Shown here one piece after another: positions 27,401-36,307 of a stretch of DNA of 64,000 bases (positions within the stretch are counted from its first letter, which is position 1; each line of letters opens with the position of its first letter). The stretch comes from Spirosoma oryzae (GTDB taxonomy: Bacteria; Bacteroidota; Bacteroidia; Cytophagales; Spirosomataceae). The stretch spans positions 106,013 to 170,012 of the forward strand of contig NZ_PVTE01000014.1 in assembly GCF_003002825.1 (NCBI RefSeq). The letters are read 5' to 3'. A program made the position numbers and the translations under genes. The notes under the pieces are model-generated. The model had not been told where the DNA came from. It searched no databases and saw only the letters and a list, made by a program, of their open reading frames with translations.

Positions 27401-27669
27401 CCCAGCCCAACGGCTGTCACCATTATGGTATACGGGCCACCCAGCGGAATTTCCTTGAATCGGTATTCCCCTTTCACGTTGGTTACGGTTCCGGTCGAGA
27501 AACCCGTTGACTCGTTCCGCACGCGGATGGTCGCTCCCGGCAGCGGAGAATTTTGCCCTTCGGTAATAACCCCCGAAATCGATGCCTGTGTTGTTTGCGC
27601 CTGTACCCTGTAGCCTAACAGGCTGAATGACAGCAAAAAGATAAAAAAGAGACTGTACTTGTTTTTCAT
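24469..27669 (-). CDS. Oar-like TonB-dependent receptor with carboxypeptidase-like domain
   Basis: A 1066-residue outer-membrane receptor. It has a signal peptide, then an N-terminal carboxypeptidase-regulatory-like beta domain (about 28-115, ASISGVITEGQNSPLPGATIRV). A plug domain follows (about 135-240, including LPVNGRNFTQLINLSPLT and TNYTIDGMNAKNPTSAGS), then a large beta-barrel ending in the aromatic RYSF typical of outer-membrane proteins. It resembles the Myxococcus Oar type rather than SusC, and no SusD partner is adjacent. The substrate is unknown. Confidence 0.9.
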   Translation of the reverse strand: MKNKYSLFFIFLLSFSLLGYRVQAQTTQASISGVITEGQNSPLPGATIRVRNESTGFSTGTVTNVKGEYRFKEIPLGGPYTIMVTAVGLGEQRRTGYMVNQGDDIKVDLTMQETGQDLAVVQVVASGLKNKTDILGAATAINAKTLVSLPVNGRNFTQLINLSPLTNNSGSLSGQLGSSTNYTIDGMNAKNPTSAGSTTSRSGAPYSISIEAVREFKVITNQYDVVYGRAGGGLVSAVTKAGTNKLTGSVFNYTRANWLSSQYDIRGNQRNVPFSTNQYGFSLGGPIIKDKLHYFVVWDHQQDSRPLIVADIQTPLDERRFNVTNNTLNRFVDIARSKYGMANTQQFGTFPKKRGTDAAFARIDWQINANNLLTIRDNYTNDRNKLGLADNTSINAFESYGNDYNVDNSLLATLRTTFTPKITNELKLQHLYTYQKSSPGDQLPAANIPRNIVENVVSTIEGATLSTNIQMGGHRFAQEGFTNNVLQLVDNFYVNTDRVQYTFGVDLMYTHAKSLYGSEVNGRFHYINDATGSALDNFNNLKPYRFYREVPLVADPTVYGNIFNAGAYGQLSTSLMPGLEMTAGLRLDYAIYPKAQFNQLVFDELKLRTDNQIKTFIPQPRIQFNWDVNNQHRDFVRFGAGVFASDINNYMLINNLTFDGKHFATVDVRGANVPTPDFAAYRSNYASIPTLAQFQVPTINMTGPNAKVPTLYKANVSYSRFLTDRLKVGIAGYMSLGRNNYMYVDRNMVADPFFRLANEDNRGVYVPASTITSSGVTDWQQGRISNKLGRVLELNSEGRVNQFAAVVDATWQYFRDGEITASYTWNSTRDNVTYNGNVANTATLVLPVKDDPRNLSNMTYSDNHFRNKVVFYGTLPSFYGITLGVRYTGIGGTRYSLLSGGNTNGDFVSSSNDLAFIFDRNNTEVPVNVRTGLQTLLDNPDASQSLKNYIESYSGRIAQRNGGINGFFGVIDIRALKRFRIYKNHAIEVSADVFNFANLLNRNRGTNRSLSSQALYALGVAASGGNNAIPGFSQDTQRFNYRVNNSGAVIPSGDPFQIQLGARYSF

Positions 27670-27770
27670 TGGCTGAATTACGAATCAATGCAACTGCAAA
27701 GAGACAAAAGCCATGTTATCCTACTGTTAATCTAGTGTTATCGGTTTGTGAATATTAAAATAATATTAAT

Positions 27771-27835
27771 GCCGCGACCGAACCGATGCGGTCGCGGCAA
27801 GCCACAAAAAAAGCCGGACATTGCTGCCCGGCTCT
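27771..27835 (-). terminator. Tandem terminator hairpins after clpC
   Basis: The first hairpin on the minus strand is AGCCGGG...CCGGCT (27812-27833), followed by a run of seven T on that strand, a classic intrinsic terminator 20 bp after the clpC stop. A second perfect stem, GCCGCGACCG/CGGTCGCGGC (27771-27798), follows. Confidence 0.85.
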
Positions 27836-27853
27836 TCACTATGCTGTGCTGTA

Positions 27854-30388
27854 TTATTCAGCGACTGTTTCCTGCTTCCGTACCTTGATAACCAGGCTTT
27901 CACCTTCACCTGGGTAGTCCGCTTCGATTACGTCGCCTTCTTTCAGTTCACCTTTGAGGATCTCTTCAGCGATTGGATCTTCCAGGTACCGCTGGATGGC
28001 CCGGCTCAACGGACGTGCCCCATACTGCTGGTCGTAGCCCTTGTCCGACAGGAAGTCTTTCGCTTTCTCCGTCAGTTCGACTGTATATCCCAGACTCGTG
28101 ATGCGGCCCAGCAGTTTGCCCAGCATCAGGTCGATGATCTTGTGAATGTCTTCGCGTTGCAGCGAGTTGAACACAATCACATCGTCCAGACGGTTGAGGA
28201 ACTCCGGCGAGAATGCTTTCCGCAGCGCGCTCTGAATCGTGTTCTTCATCATCTCGTCCTGCGCTTCAGCCGACTTTTTGGTCGAGAAACCAATGCCTGC
28301 ACCGAAGTCTTTCAGGTCACGCACCCCGATGTTTGAGGTCATGATGATGATCGTGTTGCGGAAGTCGACCCGGCGACCCAGACCGTCGGTCAGGATACCG
28401 TCATCAAGCACCTGCAACAGGATGTTGAACACGTCCGGGTGAGCCTTCTCGATCTCGTCGAGCAGCACGACCGAGTACGGCTTCCGGCGGATCTTCTCTG
28501 TCAGCTGACCGCCTTCTTCGTAACCGACATAGCCCGGAGGGGCACCAACCAGCCGGCTGACGCTGAATTTCTCCATGTACTCCGACATATCGATCCGAAC
28601 CAGCGCATCGTCTTTGTCGAACAGGTACGTCGCCAGCACTTTCGCCAGTTCCGTCTTACCGACGCCCGTTGGTCCGAGGAAGATGAATGAGCCGATTGGT
28701 TTCTTCGGATCTTTCAAGCCGACGCGTGTCCGCTGGATGGCTTTCACCAGTTTGTCGATGGCAGCCTGCTGACCGATAACCCGGCCTTTCAGCTCTTCGC
28801 CCATGCTCACCAGCTTACGCCCTTCGTCGTTCGACACGCTCGTTACGGGAATGCCCGTCATCATCGCGATCACTTCGGCGACGTTATCTTCGTTGACCGT
28901 GTAGCGACGCTTCTTGGTGTCTTCTTCCCACGCTTGTTTCGCGCGTTCGAGCTGATCAATCAGGCGCTTCTCCTTATCGCGGAGTTGTGCAGCCTCTTCG
29001 TACTTCTGGCTCTTGACAACCTGGTTTTTCTCTTTCTTGATATTCTCGATCTGCTCTTCCAGTTTGAGAATATCCTCAGGCACCGTGATGTTCGAGATGT
29101 GTACGCGGGCACCCACTTCGTCCATTACGTCGATTGCTTTGTCGGGCAGGAACCGGTCAGAGATGTAACGCTCCGACAGTTTCACCGCAGCCTCGATAGC
29201 CTCCGCCGTATAGTTGACGTGGTGGTGTTCTTCGTACTTATCCTTGATGTTATTCAGGATCTCGATAGTCTCGTCGATCGACGTAGCATCGACCATTACC
29301 ATCTGGAAACGACGGGCTAACGCGCCATCTTTCTCGATGTACTGACGGTACTCGTCAAGCGTCGTCGCGCCAATGCATTGAATGTCGCCACGGGCTAGTG
29401 CAGGCTTGAACATGTTCGACGCATCAAGCGAGCCCGATGCACCACCGGCCCCCACGATCGTGTGCAATTCGTCGATGAACAGAATCACTTCGGGCGATTT
29501 TTCCAGCTCGTTCATCACGGCTTTCATGCGCTCTTCGAACTGACCCCGGTATTTGGTACCGGCCACCAGCGACGCGAGGTCGAGGGTAACGACACGCTTA
29601 CCGAACAGTACCCGCGATACTTTCTTCTGCACGATCCGCAGCGCCAGCCCTTCGGCGATAGCCGTTTTACCGACGCCCGGTTCACCAATCAGAATCGGGT
29701 TGTTCTTTTTACGGCGGCTCAGGATCTGGGCAACGCGCTCAATTTCTTTTTCACGACCAACGATTGGGTCAAGTTTACCGACTTCCGCCAGCTTGGTCAG
29801 GTCGCGACCGAAGTTGTCGAGTACGGGGGTACGCGACTTCTCCGTTCCCTTCGGGTCTTTGCCTGAACCGCTGCTGCCGCTGCCACCGCTAAACATGCTG
29901 CGCTCGTTGTCATCATCATCGGTTTCGGGGCCCATTACCGGACGGCTTCCCGAAGATTGGTATTCCAGCATCTCCTTGATGATTTCGTAGTTAACATTAA
30001 ACTTATTCAGAATCTGCGTAGCAACGTGATCTTCGTCGCGCAGAATTGACAGCAGGAGGTGTTCCGTACCGATCAGTGGACTTTTGAATATCTTGGCTTC
30101 CAGATACGTGATCTTCAGCGTTTTCTCCGACTGACGGGTCAGCGGTATGTTCGCTAAGTTCTTGACGTTATTGGTTGCCGTTCCTTTCGTAGCCTGTTCA
30201 ATGGTTACCCGGAGTTCGTCGAGCGAGATGCCAAGTTTTTTGAGCAATCCCACAGCGACACCTTCGCCTTCACGAATCATACCCAGCAGGAGGTGTTCCG
30301 TGCCGATATAATCGTGGCCTAAGCGCAAGGCCTCTTCCCGACTCAGCGAGATGACTTCCTTGACGCGATTTGAGAATTTTGCTTCCAT
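27854..30388 (-). CDS. clpC: ATP-dependent Clp protease ATP-binding subunit ClpC
   Basis: An 844-residue Hsp100 unfoldase that feeds proteins to ClpP. It has the N-terminal double Clp_N repeat ([23 protein letters not shown] and its second copy), NBD1 with GEPGVGKTA (about 235), a UVR-type middle region (about 430-490) that marks ClpC rather than ClpA or ClpB, and NBD2 with [12 protein letters not shown] (about 570). The start directly gives the family N-terminus. It is probably a single transcript with a strong terminator downstream. No mcsA/mcsB or ctsR gene is next to it. Confidence 0.97.
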   Translation of the reverse strand: MEAKFSNRVKEVISLSREEALRLGHDYIGTEHLLLGMIREGEGVAVGLLKKLGISLDELRVTIEQATKGTATNNVKNLANIPLTRQSEKTLKITYLEAKIFKSPLIGTEHLLLSILRDEDHVATQILNKFNVNYEIIKEMLEYQSSGSRPVMGPETDDDDNERSMFSGGSGSSGSGKDPKGTEKSRTPVLDNFGRDLTKLAEVGKLDPIVGREKEIERVAQILSRRKKNNPILIGEPGVGKTAIAEGLALRIVQKKVSRVLFGKRVVTLDLASLVAGTKYRGQFEERMKAVMNELEKSPEVILFIDELHTIVGAGGASGSLDASNMFKPALARGDIQCIGATTLDEYRQYIEKDGALARRFQMVMVDATSIDETIEILNNIKDKYEEHHHVNYTAEAIEAAVKLSERYISDRFLPDKAIDVMDEVGARVHISNITVPEDILKLEEQIENIKKEKNQVVKSQKYEEAAQLRDKEKRLIDQLERAKQAWEEDTKKRRYTVNEDNVAEVIAMMTGIPVTSVSNDEGRKLVSMGEELKGRVIGQQAAIDKLVKAIQRTRVGLKDPKKPIGSFIFLGPTGVGKTELAKVLATYLFDKDDALVRIDMSEYMEKFSVSRLVGAPPGYVGYEEGGQLTEKIRRKPYSVVLLDEIEKAHPDVFNILLQVLDDGILTDGLGRRVDFRNTIIIMTSNIGVRDLKDFGAGIGFSTKKSAEAQDEMMKNTIQSALRKAFSPEFLNRLDDVIVFNSLQREDIHKIIDLMLGKLLGRITSLGYTVELTEKAKDFLSDKGYDQQYGARPLSRAIQRYLEDPIAEEILKGELKEGDVIEADYPGEGESLVIKVRKQETVAE

Positions 30389-30516
30389 TCGATTGTAGGG
30401 TCTCCTAAGGTAAGCGGTAATAGTAATTTAACGTAGAGTTTCCAGGATTTGTTCACATTCGGCTGATGCCTTTCACGTGGCTTTATCCGCTGTCTGCTAG
30501 CCACAAATGCCGGTCA

Positions 30517-31236
30517 CTACGTAGCAATGACAGCGGCTGATTCCCGGCTTACCAGGTACTCCCGGGCGGCCGGCCCCTGACAAAACAAGAGATCGACGCC
30601 ACTCAGATTCGGTACAAAATCAGGACCAAAGTTCTGCTCGTAGGGTACGGGGCGGCCAAACAGCTGCGTATGTCCCCTGTTTTGCGGAATTAGCCGCGAA
30701 CGGGCATCAAACTGACCGGGTCCGGCTTCGGTTTGGTACCAATCTGTCAGTACGACCGGGGTCTTTATCTGGAATAATTTCAGACAAATTGTCAGCAACT
30801 CCCAGTTCAAATCGAACAGAAACGGCCAGTTACGTTCGTATACCGGTGCCAGGTAAGGCGCGTAATACTCGAAAAAGGGCGATCGGCCATACGCGGCCGT
30901 CAGCGTACGCCAGTGTTGCTGCTGCCACCGCTGATTTCCATCGATGCGCAAATCGCGGATGGGCTGGTGATGCGTGCCGCGCTCCACCGGCACGGTAAGG
31001 GCTTCGATTTTATTCGCCGTTCGAACGTAGCACCGATTTCGATAACTTTGCTTCTGGTAATGTTCCTCCGCTTCAATACTGACCCGCCCGAACTGCGCTA
31101 TCCCCGTCAGGTAATCCAGACAGGGCAGGTATTGCAACTCGATAAGCAGTTCAGACGATTGATGTGGCAATTGGTACTTTTCCAATAGAAATGACGGTAT
31201 CTGTTTACAAATAAAGCAAAAAAACGATACGGCCAT
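30517..31236 (-). CDS. WbqC-like family protein
   Basis: A 239-residue protein of the WbqC-like family (PF08889 type), which is found in O-antigen loci and elsewhere; the biochemical role is unsettled. Blocks include LLIELQYLPCLDYLTGIAQ, YRNRCYVRTANKIEALTVPV and HWRTLTAAYGRSPFFEYYAP. Homologues start near the first block, so the 27 residues before it (no other Met) suggest that a non-ATG start downstream is possible. It lies downstream of a divergent acyltransferase gene. Confidence 0.78.
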   Translation of the reverse strand: MAVSFFCFICKQIPSFLLEKYQLPHQSSELLIELQYLPCLDYLTGIAQFGRVSIEAEEHYQKQSYRNRCYVRTANKIEALTVPVERGTHHQPIRDLRIDGNQRWQQQHWRTLTAAYGRSPFFEYYAPYLAPVYERNWPFLFDLNWELLTICLKLFQIKTPVVLTDWYQTEAGPGQFDARSRLIPQNRGHTQLFGRPVPYEQNFGPDFVPNLSGVDLLFCQGPAAREYLVSRESAAVIAT

Positions 31237-31315
31237 CGTACTTACTTAATTTTTAATCTCCGGTCATGGTGCATTTTACTGACACCTTCGCACTGCCGGA
31301 CTGTACCCATTATCG

Positions 31316-32188
31316 ATGCTCTTTTTCCGCCTGCTGGCCCGGCTGCCCCTCTCCTTTCTCTACGGCCTGTCGACGTTTCTGTCGGTACTACTCCACCGGG
31401 TGATCCGCTACCGCCGGTCAGTCGTGGAGGAGAATCTGCGGCAATCCTTTCCCGAAAAGTCGGCGAACGAGATTCAGCGTATTACGAAAGATTTCTACCT
31501 GAACCTGACGGACTTATTCGTTGAAACGATCAAACTGCCGGGCTTGCAGGCCGACGAACTGCTGAAGCGCGTGGTGTGCTTCAACACGGACTTGTTGTTC
31601 GACTGGATAAATCAGGGCAAAACGGTTATCGTGATGACGTCGCATACGGCCAACTGGGAGTGGACGGCCCCAGCCATGGTGCTGCATGGTTTCCGGGTCG
31701 ATAGTGTGTACAAGACGCTGAGCAGCTCGTTTTCGGAGCAGATGATGCTGCTGATACGCAGCCGGTTTGGTGCGGTGCCCGTGTCGATGAAGACACTGCC
31801 CCGCCGAATGGTCAGCGAAAAGAACAACCCACGGTTGATTGGCATGGTCGCCGATCAGGTACCCGATATTCCGGAGTACGCGTACTGGACGGACTTCATG
31901 CACCGCGACACGCCCTTCTACCCCGGCTCGGAACGGTTGGCACGAAGCCGGAACCTGCCCGTGGTGTATGCCGATCTCCGGCGGGTGAAGCGGGGCTATT
32001 ACGAACTGACCTTCAAGCCCCTGGCCGGACCACCCCACACCGACCTGCCCCCCGGCGCAATCATCGACCGCTACCGCGATCTACTGGAAACCACCATCCG
32101 GGCCAAACCTTCCGACTGGCTATGGTCGCACAAACGCTGGAAACACTGGCGCGGCAAATACGCCTTCCTCGATCCGAAACTGACTTGA
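31316..32188 (+). CDS. Lysophospholipid/lipid A acyltransferase (LpxL/HtrB-like)
   Basis: A 290-residue acyltransferase of the LpxL/LpxM (HtrB/MsbB) family, which adds secondary acyl chains to lipid A or related lipids at the inner membrane. It has an N-terminal hydrophobic helix, the catalytic HTANWEW (H-x4-E) motif around residue 103 and a PRRMVSEKNNPRLIGMVADQVPD block. It is shorter than E. coli LpxL but normal for Bacteroidota. A strong terminator follows. Confidence 0.88.
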   Translation: MLFFRLLARLPLSFLYGLSTFLSVLLHRVIRYRRSVVEENLRQSFPEKSANEIQRITKDFYLNLTDLFVETIKLPGLQADELLKRVVCFNTDLLFDWINQGKTVIVMTSHTANWEWTAPAMVLHGFRVDSVYKTLSSSFSEQMMLLIRSRFGAVPVSMKTLPRRMVSEKNNPRLIGMVADQVPDIPEYAYWTDFMHRDTPFYPGSERLARSRNLPVVYADLRRVKRGYYELTFKPLAGPPHTDLPPGAIIDRYRDLLETTIRAKPSDWLWSHKRWKHWRGKYAFLDPKLT

Positions 32189-32198
32189 TTAAACACAG

Positions 32199-32225
32199 AG
32201 GGACGCCATCGAGCGTCCCTTTTTT
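32199..32225 (+). terminator. Intrinsic terminator of the acyltransferase gene
   Basis: AGGGACGC / GCGTCCCT stem with a 6-nt loop, followed by a T run, starting 11 bp after the stop codon. Confidence 0.9.
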
Positions 32226-32378
32226 ATTTGACAGGATTACAGGATTTGCAGGATTTTCTTATTTGTGATTCGTCGATCAAGTTCGGCGATTGCTACATGG
32301 TGCCAGATACTTAAGACAACAATACAGCCCGTCTAAACACAGTAGAAAAATCCTGCAAATCATGTAATCCTGTCAATA
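32226..32378. repeat. Imperfect inverted repeat (GACAGGATT family)
   Basis: Arms at about 32226-32258 and 32344-32378 are inverted copies of the GACAGGATTACAGGATTTGC type with few mismatches, separated by about 85 bp. The arms themselves contain short ACAGGATT/GCAGGATT tandem steps. It fills the gap between the terminator and the next convergent gene. It has the look of a MITE-like or long-hairpin dispersed repeat. Confidence 0.7.
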
Positions 32379-32384
32379 AACCCC

Positions 32385-32753
32385 TTACAGCGAATCGCGA
32401 CGGGCTTTCTCGGCGCGCGACGAATCCCGTTTCGCTTTCAGTTTATCGGCTTCACCCTGAATGGCATAGCCTGCTTTGTTGACCCCTTTGTCGATGACTT
32501 CACCGGTTTTATCGACGCCCGTAGCAACGGCTTCGGCCGCTACTTTGGCTTTCCGTTTTGCGCCCCGGCCGGCTTCCTTGGCCGTTTCGCCGATGGCACT
32601 TCCCGTTTCTTTCAGGTCCTCTTTCAGTTTTGCCTTGCGCTCCGCTTTTTCCTGCTTGCGCATTTCTTTTTTAATAGCCGTCGAATCCTGCGCATAAGCG
32701 CTGATACTCAGACCCAGTACGACAGCCACTATGGCGATTGCTTTCGTCTTCAT
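32385..32753 (-). CDS. Secreted Lys/Ala-rich helical protein
   Basis: A 122-residue protein with a clear signal peptide (MKTKAIAIVAVVLGLSISAYA) and a mature part made of charged amphipathic helix (KKEMRKQEKAERKAKLKED, then ETGSAIGETAKEAGRGAKRK). The Gly/Ala/Lys periodicity recalls YtxH- or LEA-like stress proteins. No catalytic motif is present. It is a periplasmic structural or stress protein by inference only. Confidence 0.72.
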   Translation of the reverse strand: MKTKAIAIVAVVLGLSISAYAQDSTAIKKEMRKQEKAERKAKLKEDLKETGSAIGETAKEAGRGAKRKAKVAAEAVATGVDKTGEVIDKGVNKAGYAIQGEADKLKAKRDSSRAEKARRDSL

Positions 32754-32926
32754 GCTAACTTGTTCGTTTACATACGCCCGGCATTCCAGCCGGGCACCTA
32801 AGTAGAATTAACTAGTCCGTTCACGAATTGTTTGTGCGTCACGGCCTTGTCTACTAACGAACCTTCGTATCGGGAACTCCGTTTTTTCCTGTGCGTGACC
32901 GGCCCCGTTCATCTGTAGGCTTTTCG

Positions 32927-32934
32927 TACCTTTG
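32927..32934 (+). promoter_or_regulatory. -7 promoter box upstream of ispG
   Basis: TACCTTTG matches TAnnTTTG. Transcription starting about 7 nt later leaves a short leader to the ATG at 32966. It lies inside the longer reading frame that begins at 32891, which supports the downstream start for ispG. The -33 element is not clear. Confidence 0.5.
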
Positions 32935-32965
32935 TCGTACTAATCCGGCTCTGCCCGACCGACGT

Positions 32966-34981
32966 ATGTCTGATTCATCCATCGCTTTGCCCAGCCCGAC
33001 GGCGACCGTCGGTACTTCTGTTTTATATACGCCCTCGCTGACCGAGTATGTTCGTCGGAAAACCAGCACCGTCGTTATCGGCGACGTGCCTATGGGCTCC
33101 GATTACCCCATCCGGGTACAGTCGATGACGACTGTCGATACCATGGATACGGCCGGGTCGATCGAGCAGTCGATTCGGATGATCGAAGCGGGCTGCGAAT
33201 ACATCCGGATTACGGCACCCAGTGTGAAGGAAGCGCAGAACCTGGAAAACATTCGAAACGGACTGCGCGCGCGTGGGTACACAACGCCACTCGTGGCCGA
33301 TATTCACTTTACGCCCAATGCCGCCGAACTGGCCGCACGCATCGTCGAAAAAGTACGAATCAATCCCGGTAACTACGCCGACCGGAAACGATTCGAATTT
33401 ATCGACTATACCGATGCCGCCTATGCCGCCGAGCTGGAGCGCATCCGGGCCAAATTTCTGCCCCTGGTACGCATCTGCAAGGAATACGGAACGGCCATGC
33501 GTATCGGTACCAACCACGGCTCTCTTTCCGACCGGATTCTGAGTCGCTACGGCGATACGCCGATGGGGATGGTCGAGTCGGCGCTGGAATTCTTGCGCAT
33601 CTGCGAAGCCGAAAACTATTTCAACATCGTGCTGTCGATGAAGTCGAGCAACCCGCAGGTGATGGTACAGGCTTACCGTCTGCTGGTACAACGGCTGGAT
33701 CAGGAAGGTTTGAAACCGTATCCGCTGCACCTGGGTGTAACGGAAGCCGGCGAAGCGGAAGACGGGCGCATCAAATCGGCGCTTGGTATCGGTACGCTGC
33801 TGGAAGATGGCATTGGCGATACGGTTCGGGTGTCGCTGACGGAAGAACCCGAGCGGGAAGCGCCGGTGGCGCAGGCCCTCATCGATCGGTACACGAACCG
33901 GCGGAGCGAGAGTCAGCCCATACCGGCGGTTGACCAGTATCCGATCAATCCTTACCAGTACACCCGCCGGGCGACGCAGGAGGTTGCCAATCTGGGCGGG
34001 TCGAACGTGCCCCGCGTCATTGCCGACTACAGTCAGACGCCCATTACGAGCCACAACGACCTGCACCCTATCGGCCATTTCTACCTGCCCGTCCCCGATA
34101 AGTGGCGGATGAACGACCTGGGTGCCGATTATGTCTACACGGGTCTGACGCCAGCATCATTTATGCTGCCGAATGGCCTGAAGGAAGTGCTGGATTACAT
34201 CGTCTGGCAGAACGTCGACGATCTGGCCAACACGCTGCCGATGCTGCTGGCCAACGAGTACCTGACGGCAAAAACGTCGGGCGAACCTCTGCACGACCGG
34301 CTGAATTTTGTCCGGTGTACGTGGGATGATCTGTCGGACGACCTGCTAGATCAACTCCGTACCGATCAGACGGTTGCACTTGTGTTATCGACCGACAATG
34401 CCCACGCCATGGCCGAACTCCGCCGGCTGGTTGTCGAACTGATGAATCAGGGTATCAATACGCCCGTGGTGATCTGGCGCAGCTATGCCAACGTTCCTGA
34501 AGCCGACCTGCCGTTATTTGCTGCGACCGACGCCGGTGGTCTGTTGATCGACGGTCTGGGCGACGGCATCATGCTATCGACAGCCACGACTACGGATGCC
34601 GACAAGAAACGACTTAACGAACTGGCCTTCGGCATTTTACAGGCTGCCCGCACCCGCATCACGAAGACCGAATACATCTCCTGCCCGTCCTGCGGCCGGA
34701 CGCTGTTTGACCTGCAGGAAACGACAGCTACGATCCGGCAACGCACCGATCACCTGAAAGGCGTCAAGATTGGCATCATGGGCTGCATCGTCAACGGGCC
34801 GGGTGAAATGGCCGACGCCGATTACGGCTACGTCGGTATCGGTCGCGACAAGATCGCACTGTATCGGGGGCAGGAGGTCATCAAGAAGTCCGTCCCCGCC
34901 GACCGGGCTGTCGACGAACTGATCGAACTGATTCGGGAGGACGACCGCTGGATCGAACCCGAACTGACGACAGTCGGGTAA
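32966..34981 (+). CDS. ispG: 4-hydroxy-3-methylbut-2-enyl diphosphate synthase, long form
   Basis: A 671-residue IspG (GcpE), the [4Fe-4S] enzyme converting MEcPP to HMBPP in the MEP isoprenoid pathway. The N-terminal TIM barrel starts TSTVVIGDVPMGSDYPIRVQSMT. A central insertion of about 270 residues, normal for Bacteroidota, Chlamydiae and plants, precedes the iron-sulfur domain. The cluster ligands are Cys573, Cys576 (CPSCG) and Cys607 (GCIVNGPGE). The start follows a promoter box and is preferred over an in-frame ATG 75 bp upstream. Confidence 0.95.
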   Translation: MSDSSIALPSPTATVGTSVLYTPSLTEYVRRKTSTVVIGDVPMGSDYPIRVQSMTTVDTMDTAGSIEQSIRMIEAGCEYIRITAPSVKEAQNLENIRNGLRARGYTTPLVADIHFTPNAAELAARIVEKVRINPGNYADRKRFEFIDYTDAAYAAELERIRAKFLPLVRICKEYGTAMRIGTNHGSLSDRILSRYGDTPMGMVESALEFLRICEAENYFNIVLSMKSSNPQVMVQAYRLLVQRLDQEGLKPYPLHLGVTEAGEAEDGRIKSALGIGTLLEDGIGDTVRVSLTEEPEREAPVAQALIDRYTNRRSESQPIPAVDQYPINPYQYTRRATQEVANLGGSNVPRVIADYSQTPITSHNDLHPIGHFYLPVPDKWRMNDLGADYVYTGLTPASFMLPNGLKEVLDYIVWQNVDDLANTLPMLLANEYLTAKTSGEPLHDRLNFVRCTWDDLSDDLLDQLRTDQTVALVLSTDNAHAMAELRRLVVELMNQGINTPVVIWRSYANVPEADLPLFAATDAGGLLIDGLGDGIMLSTATTTDADKKRLNELAFGILQAARTRITKTEYISCPSCGRTLFDLQETTATIRQRTDHLKGVKIGIMGCIVNGPGEMADADYGYVGIGRDKIALYRGQEVIKKSVPADRAVDELIELIREDDRWIEPELTTVG

Positions 34982-35136
34982 GTACCGGCAGTCCGGCGTT
35001 TTCAGCCACGAAAAGAATGATAAAACAATCGGATTTAACGCCGAATTAGGGACCTGTATTCGTCCATTTTCTGTTGATGTACAGGAAGGCAGTGGCCCCG
35101 TTGTCGTTGGCTTCTGCAACCTTAACGACTCATATT

Positions 35137-35325
35137 GTGAACAGACTGATCGATTATTTTCGCATTGGCCCGGTGTTTCGGTACTTCATCAACGTATTCC
35201 GCAAGCCCGATCCAAGCAAGCCAACCAGCGTCAACCTGCGCATGATGCACGGCATCAACCGCATCTCGATTCTCATGTTTCTCTTCGCCGTCATTGTCTA
35301 TACGGTTCGGCACTGCGCTCGATGA
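35137..35325 (+). CDS. Small single-span membrane protein (DUF6728-like)
   Basis: A 62-residue protein if read from the GTG at 35137 (IDYFRIGPVFRYFINVFRK..., then NLRMMHGINRISILMFLFAVIVYTV), with one C-terminal membrane segment. It resembles small proteins grouped as DUF6728 in Bacteroidota. An ATG start at 35074 adds 21 residues unlike those. Its stop overlaps the ATG of the MmcQ/YjbR gene (ATGA), so the two are coupled. Function unknown. Confidence 0.68.
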   Translation: MNRLIDYFRIGPVFRYFINVFRKPDPSKPTSVNLRMMHGINRISILMFLFAVIVYTVRHCAR

Positions 35326-35678
35326 ACACCGAAACCCTGCGCTCCTACTGCATCAGCAAGCCGGGCGCAACCGAATCCTTTCCGTTCGATGAGTCGACAC
35401 TGGTGTTTAAAGTCGGCGGGAAGATTTTCGCCCTGCTCGACATCGACAGCCGACCGACGACAGTAAACCTGAAATGCGACCCCGAACGGGCTGTTCAGTT
35501 GCGGGAAGAACACGCTGCGGTGGTACCGGGTTTTCACATGAACAAGCGGCACTGGAACACCGTCACCCTCGGCGGCACGCTCCGCAGCAGTGACCTGCAC
35601 GACTGGATCGACCACTCCTACGAACTGGTTGTCAAGTCGTTGCCGAAAGCCGTTCGGACCGAACTGAGCAGTAACTAA
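35322..35678 (+). CDS. MmcQ/YjbR family protein
   Basis: A 118-residue CyaY-like-fold protein of the MmcQ/YjbR family (PF04237 type), described as a DNA-binding-like fold with unknown role. The pattern is typical: SYCISKPGATESFPFDES, VFKVGGKIFALLDID, then PGFHMNKRHWNTV and DLHDWIDHSYELVVKSLPK. It is translationally coupled to the small membrane protein upstream. Confidence 0.9.
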   Translation: MNTETLRSYCISKPGATESFPFDESTLVFKVGGKIFALLDIDSRPTTVNLKCDPERAVQLREEHAAVVPGFHMNKRHWNTVTLGGTLRSSDLHDWIDHSYELVVKSLPKAVRTELSSN

Positions 35679-35752
35679 TTCGTCGCTGCGGCTTGCGCCG
35701 GCACCCCTCATTATTGTAAATTCGCATTCAAGCCAAACGAAACAGATCGGTT

Positions 35753-36307
35753 ATGGAAGTGGCGTTGATTGGTTTTCTGTTCGTGATGTATCTGATCATT
35801 CGGTACTACGTGGTCGATCACGACACGCCCGCCGATAAAGACCGGAAGCGCTTTCAGAAAGGCATCGACCTGGTGGTACAGCGCGACTACCTGAACGCCC
35901 ACACCTACTTCGACGAGGCCGTCCGGCAGAATCCCAAATCGGCCCTTGCCTATGCCTATCGGGGTAAGTGCCAGCTCGCGCAGGAAAACCATCACTCCGC
36001 CATTTTCGACCTGACGCAGGCCCTCAGCCGCGATAATACGCTGGCTGACTGTTACCTCGACCGGGGTATTGCCTACTATCAGCTGGAGAATTTTTCGGAA
36101 GCCTTCCGCGAGTTCGACAAGGCTGTTTGGCACTTTCGCGACGAAAAGCCGGATGCGTATCGCTGGCGCGCGCTGGCCCGGATTCAGGTGCGGCAGTTAC
36201 CCCAGGCCGAGAACGACCTGCGCCGGGCGGTACTGCTCGGCGATGAGAACTCGTTTCACCTGCTGCTTCAACCACCCTTCACCCGGCCGGTGTATCACCG
36301 CAAGTAA
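35753..36307 (+). CDS. Membrane-anchored TPR protein
   Basis: A 184-residue protein with one N-terminal membrane helix (2-20) followed by about three tetratricopeptide repeats (DYLNAHTYFDEAVRQNPKSALAYAYRG; HHSAIFDLTQALSRDNTLADCYLDRG; NFSEAFREFDKAVWHFRDEKPDAYRWRA). It probably acts as a protein-protein scaffold on the cytoplasmic or periplasmic face. Its partner is unknown. It is followed by a repeat-filled gap. Confidence 0.85.
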   Translation: MEVALIGFLFVMYLIIRYYVVDHDTPADKDRKRFQKGIDLVVQRDYLNAHTYFDEAVRQNPKSALAYAYRGKCQLAQENHHSAIFDLTQALSRDNTLADCYLDRGIAYYQLENFSEAFREFDKAVWHFRDEKPDAYRWRALARIQVRQLPQAENDLRRAVLLGDENSFHLLLQPPFTRPVYHRK

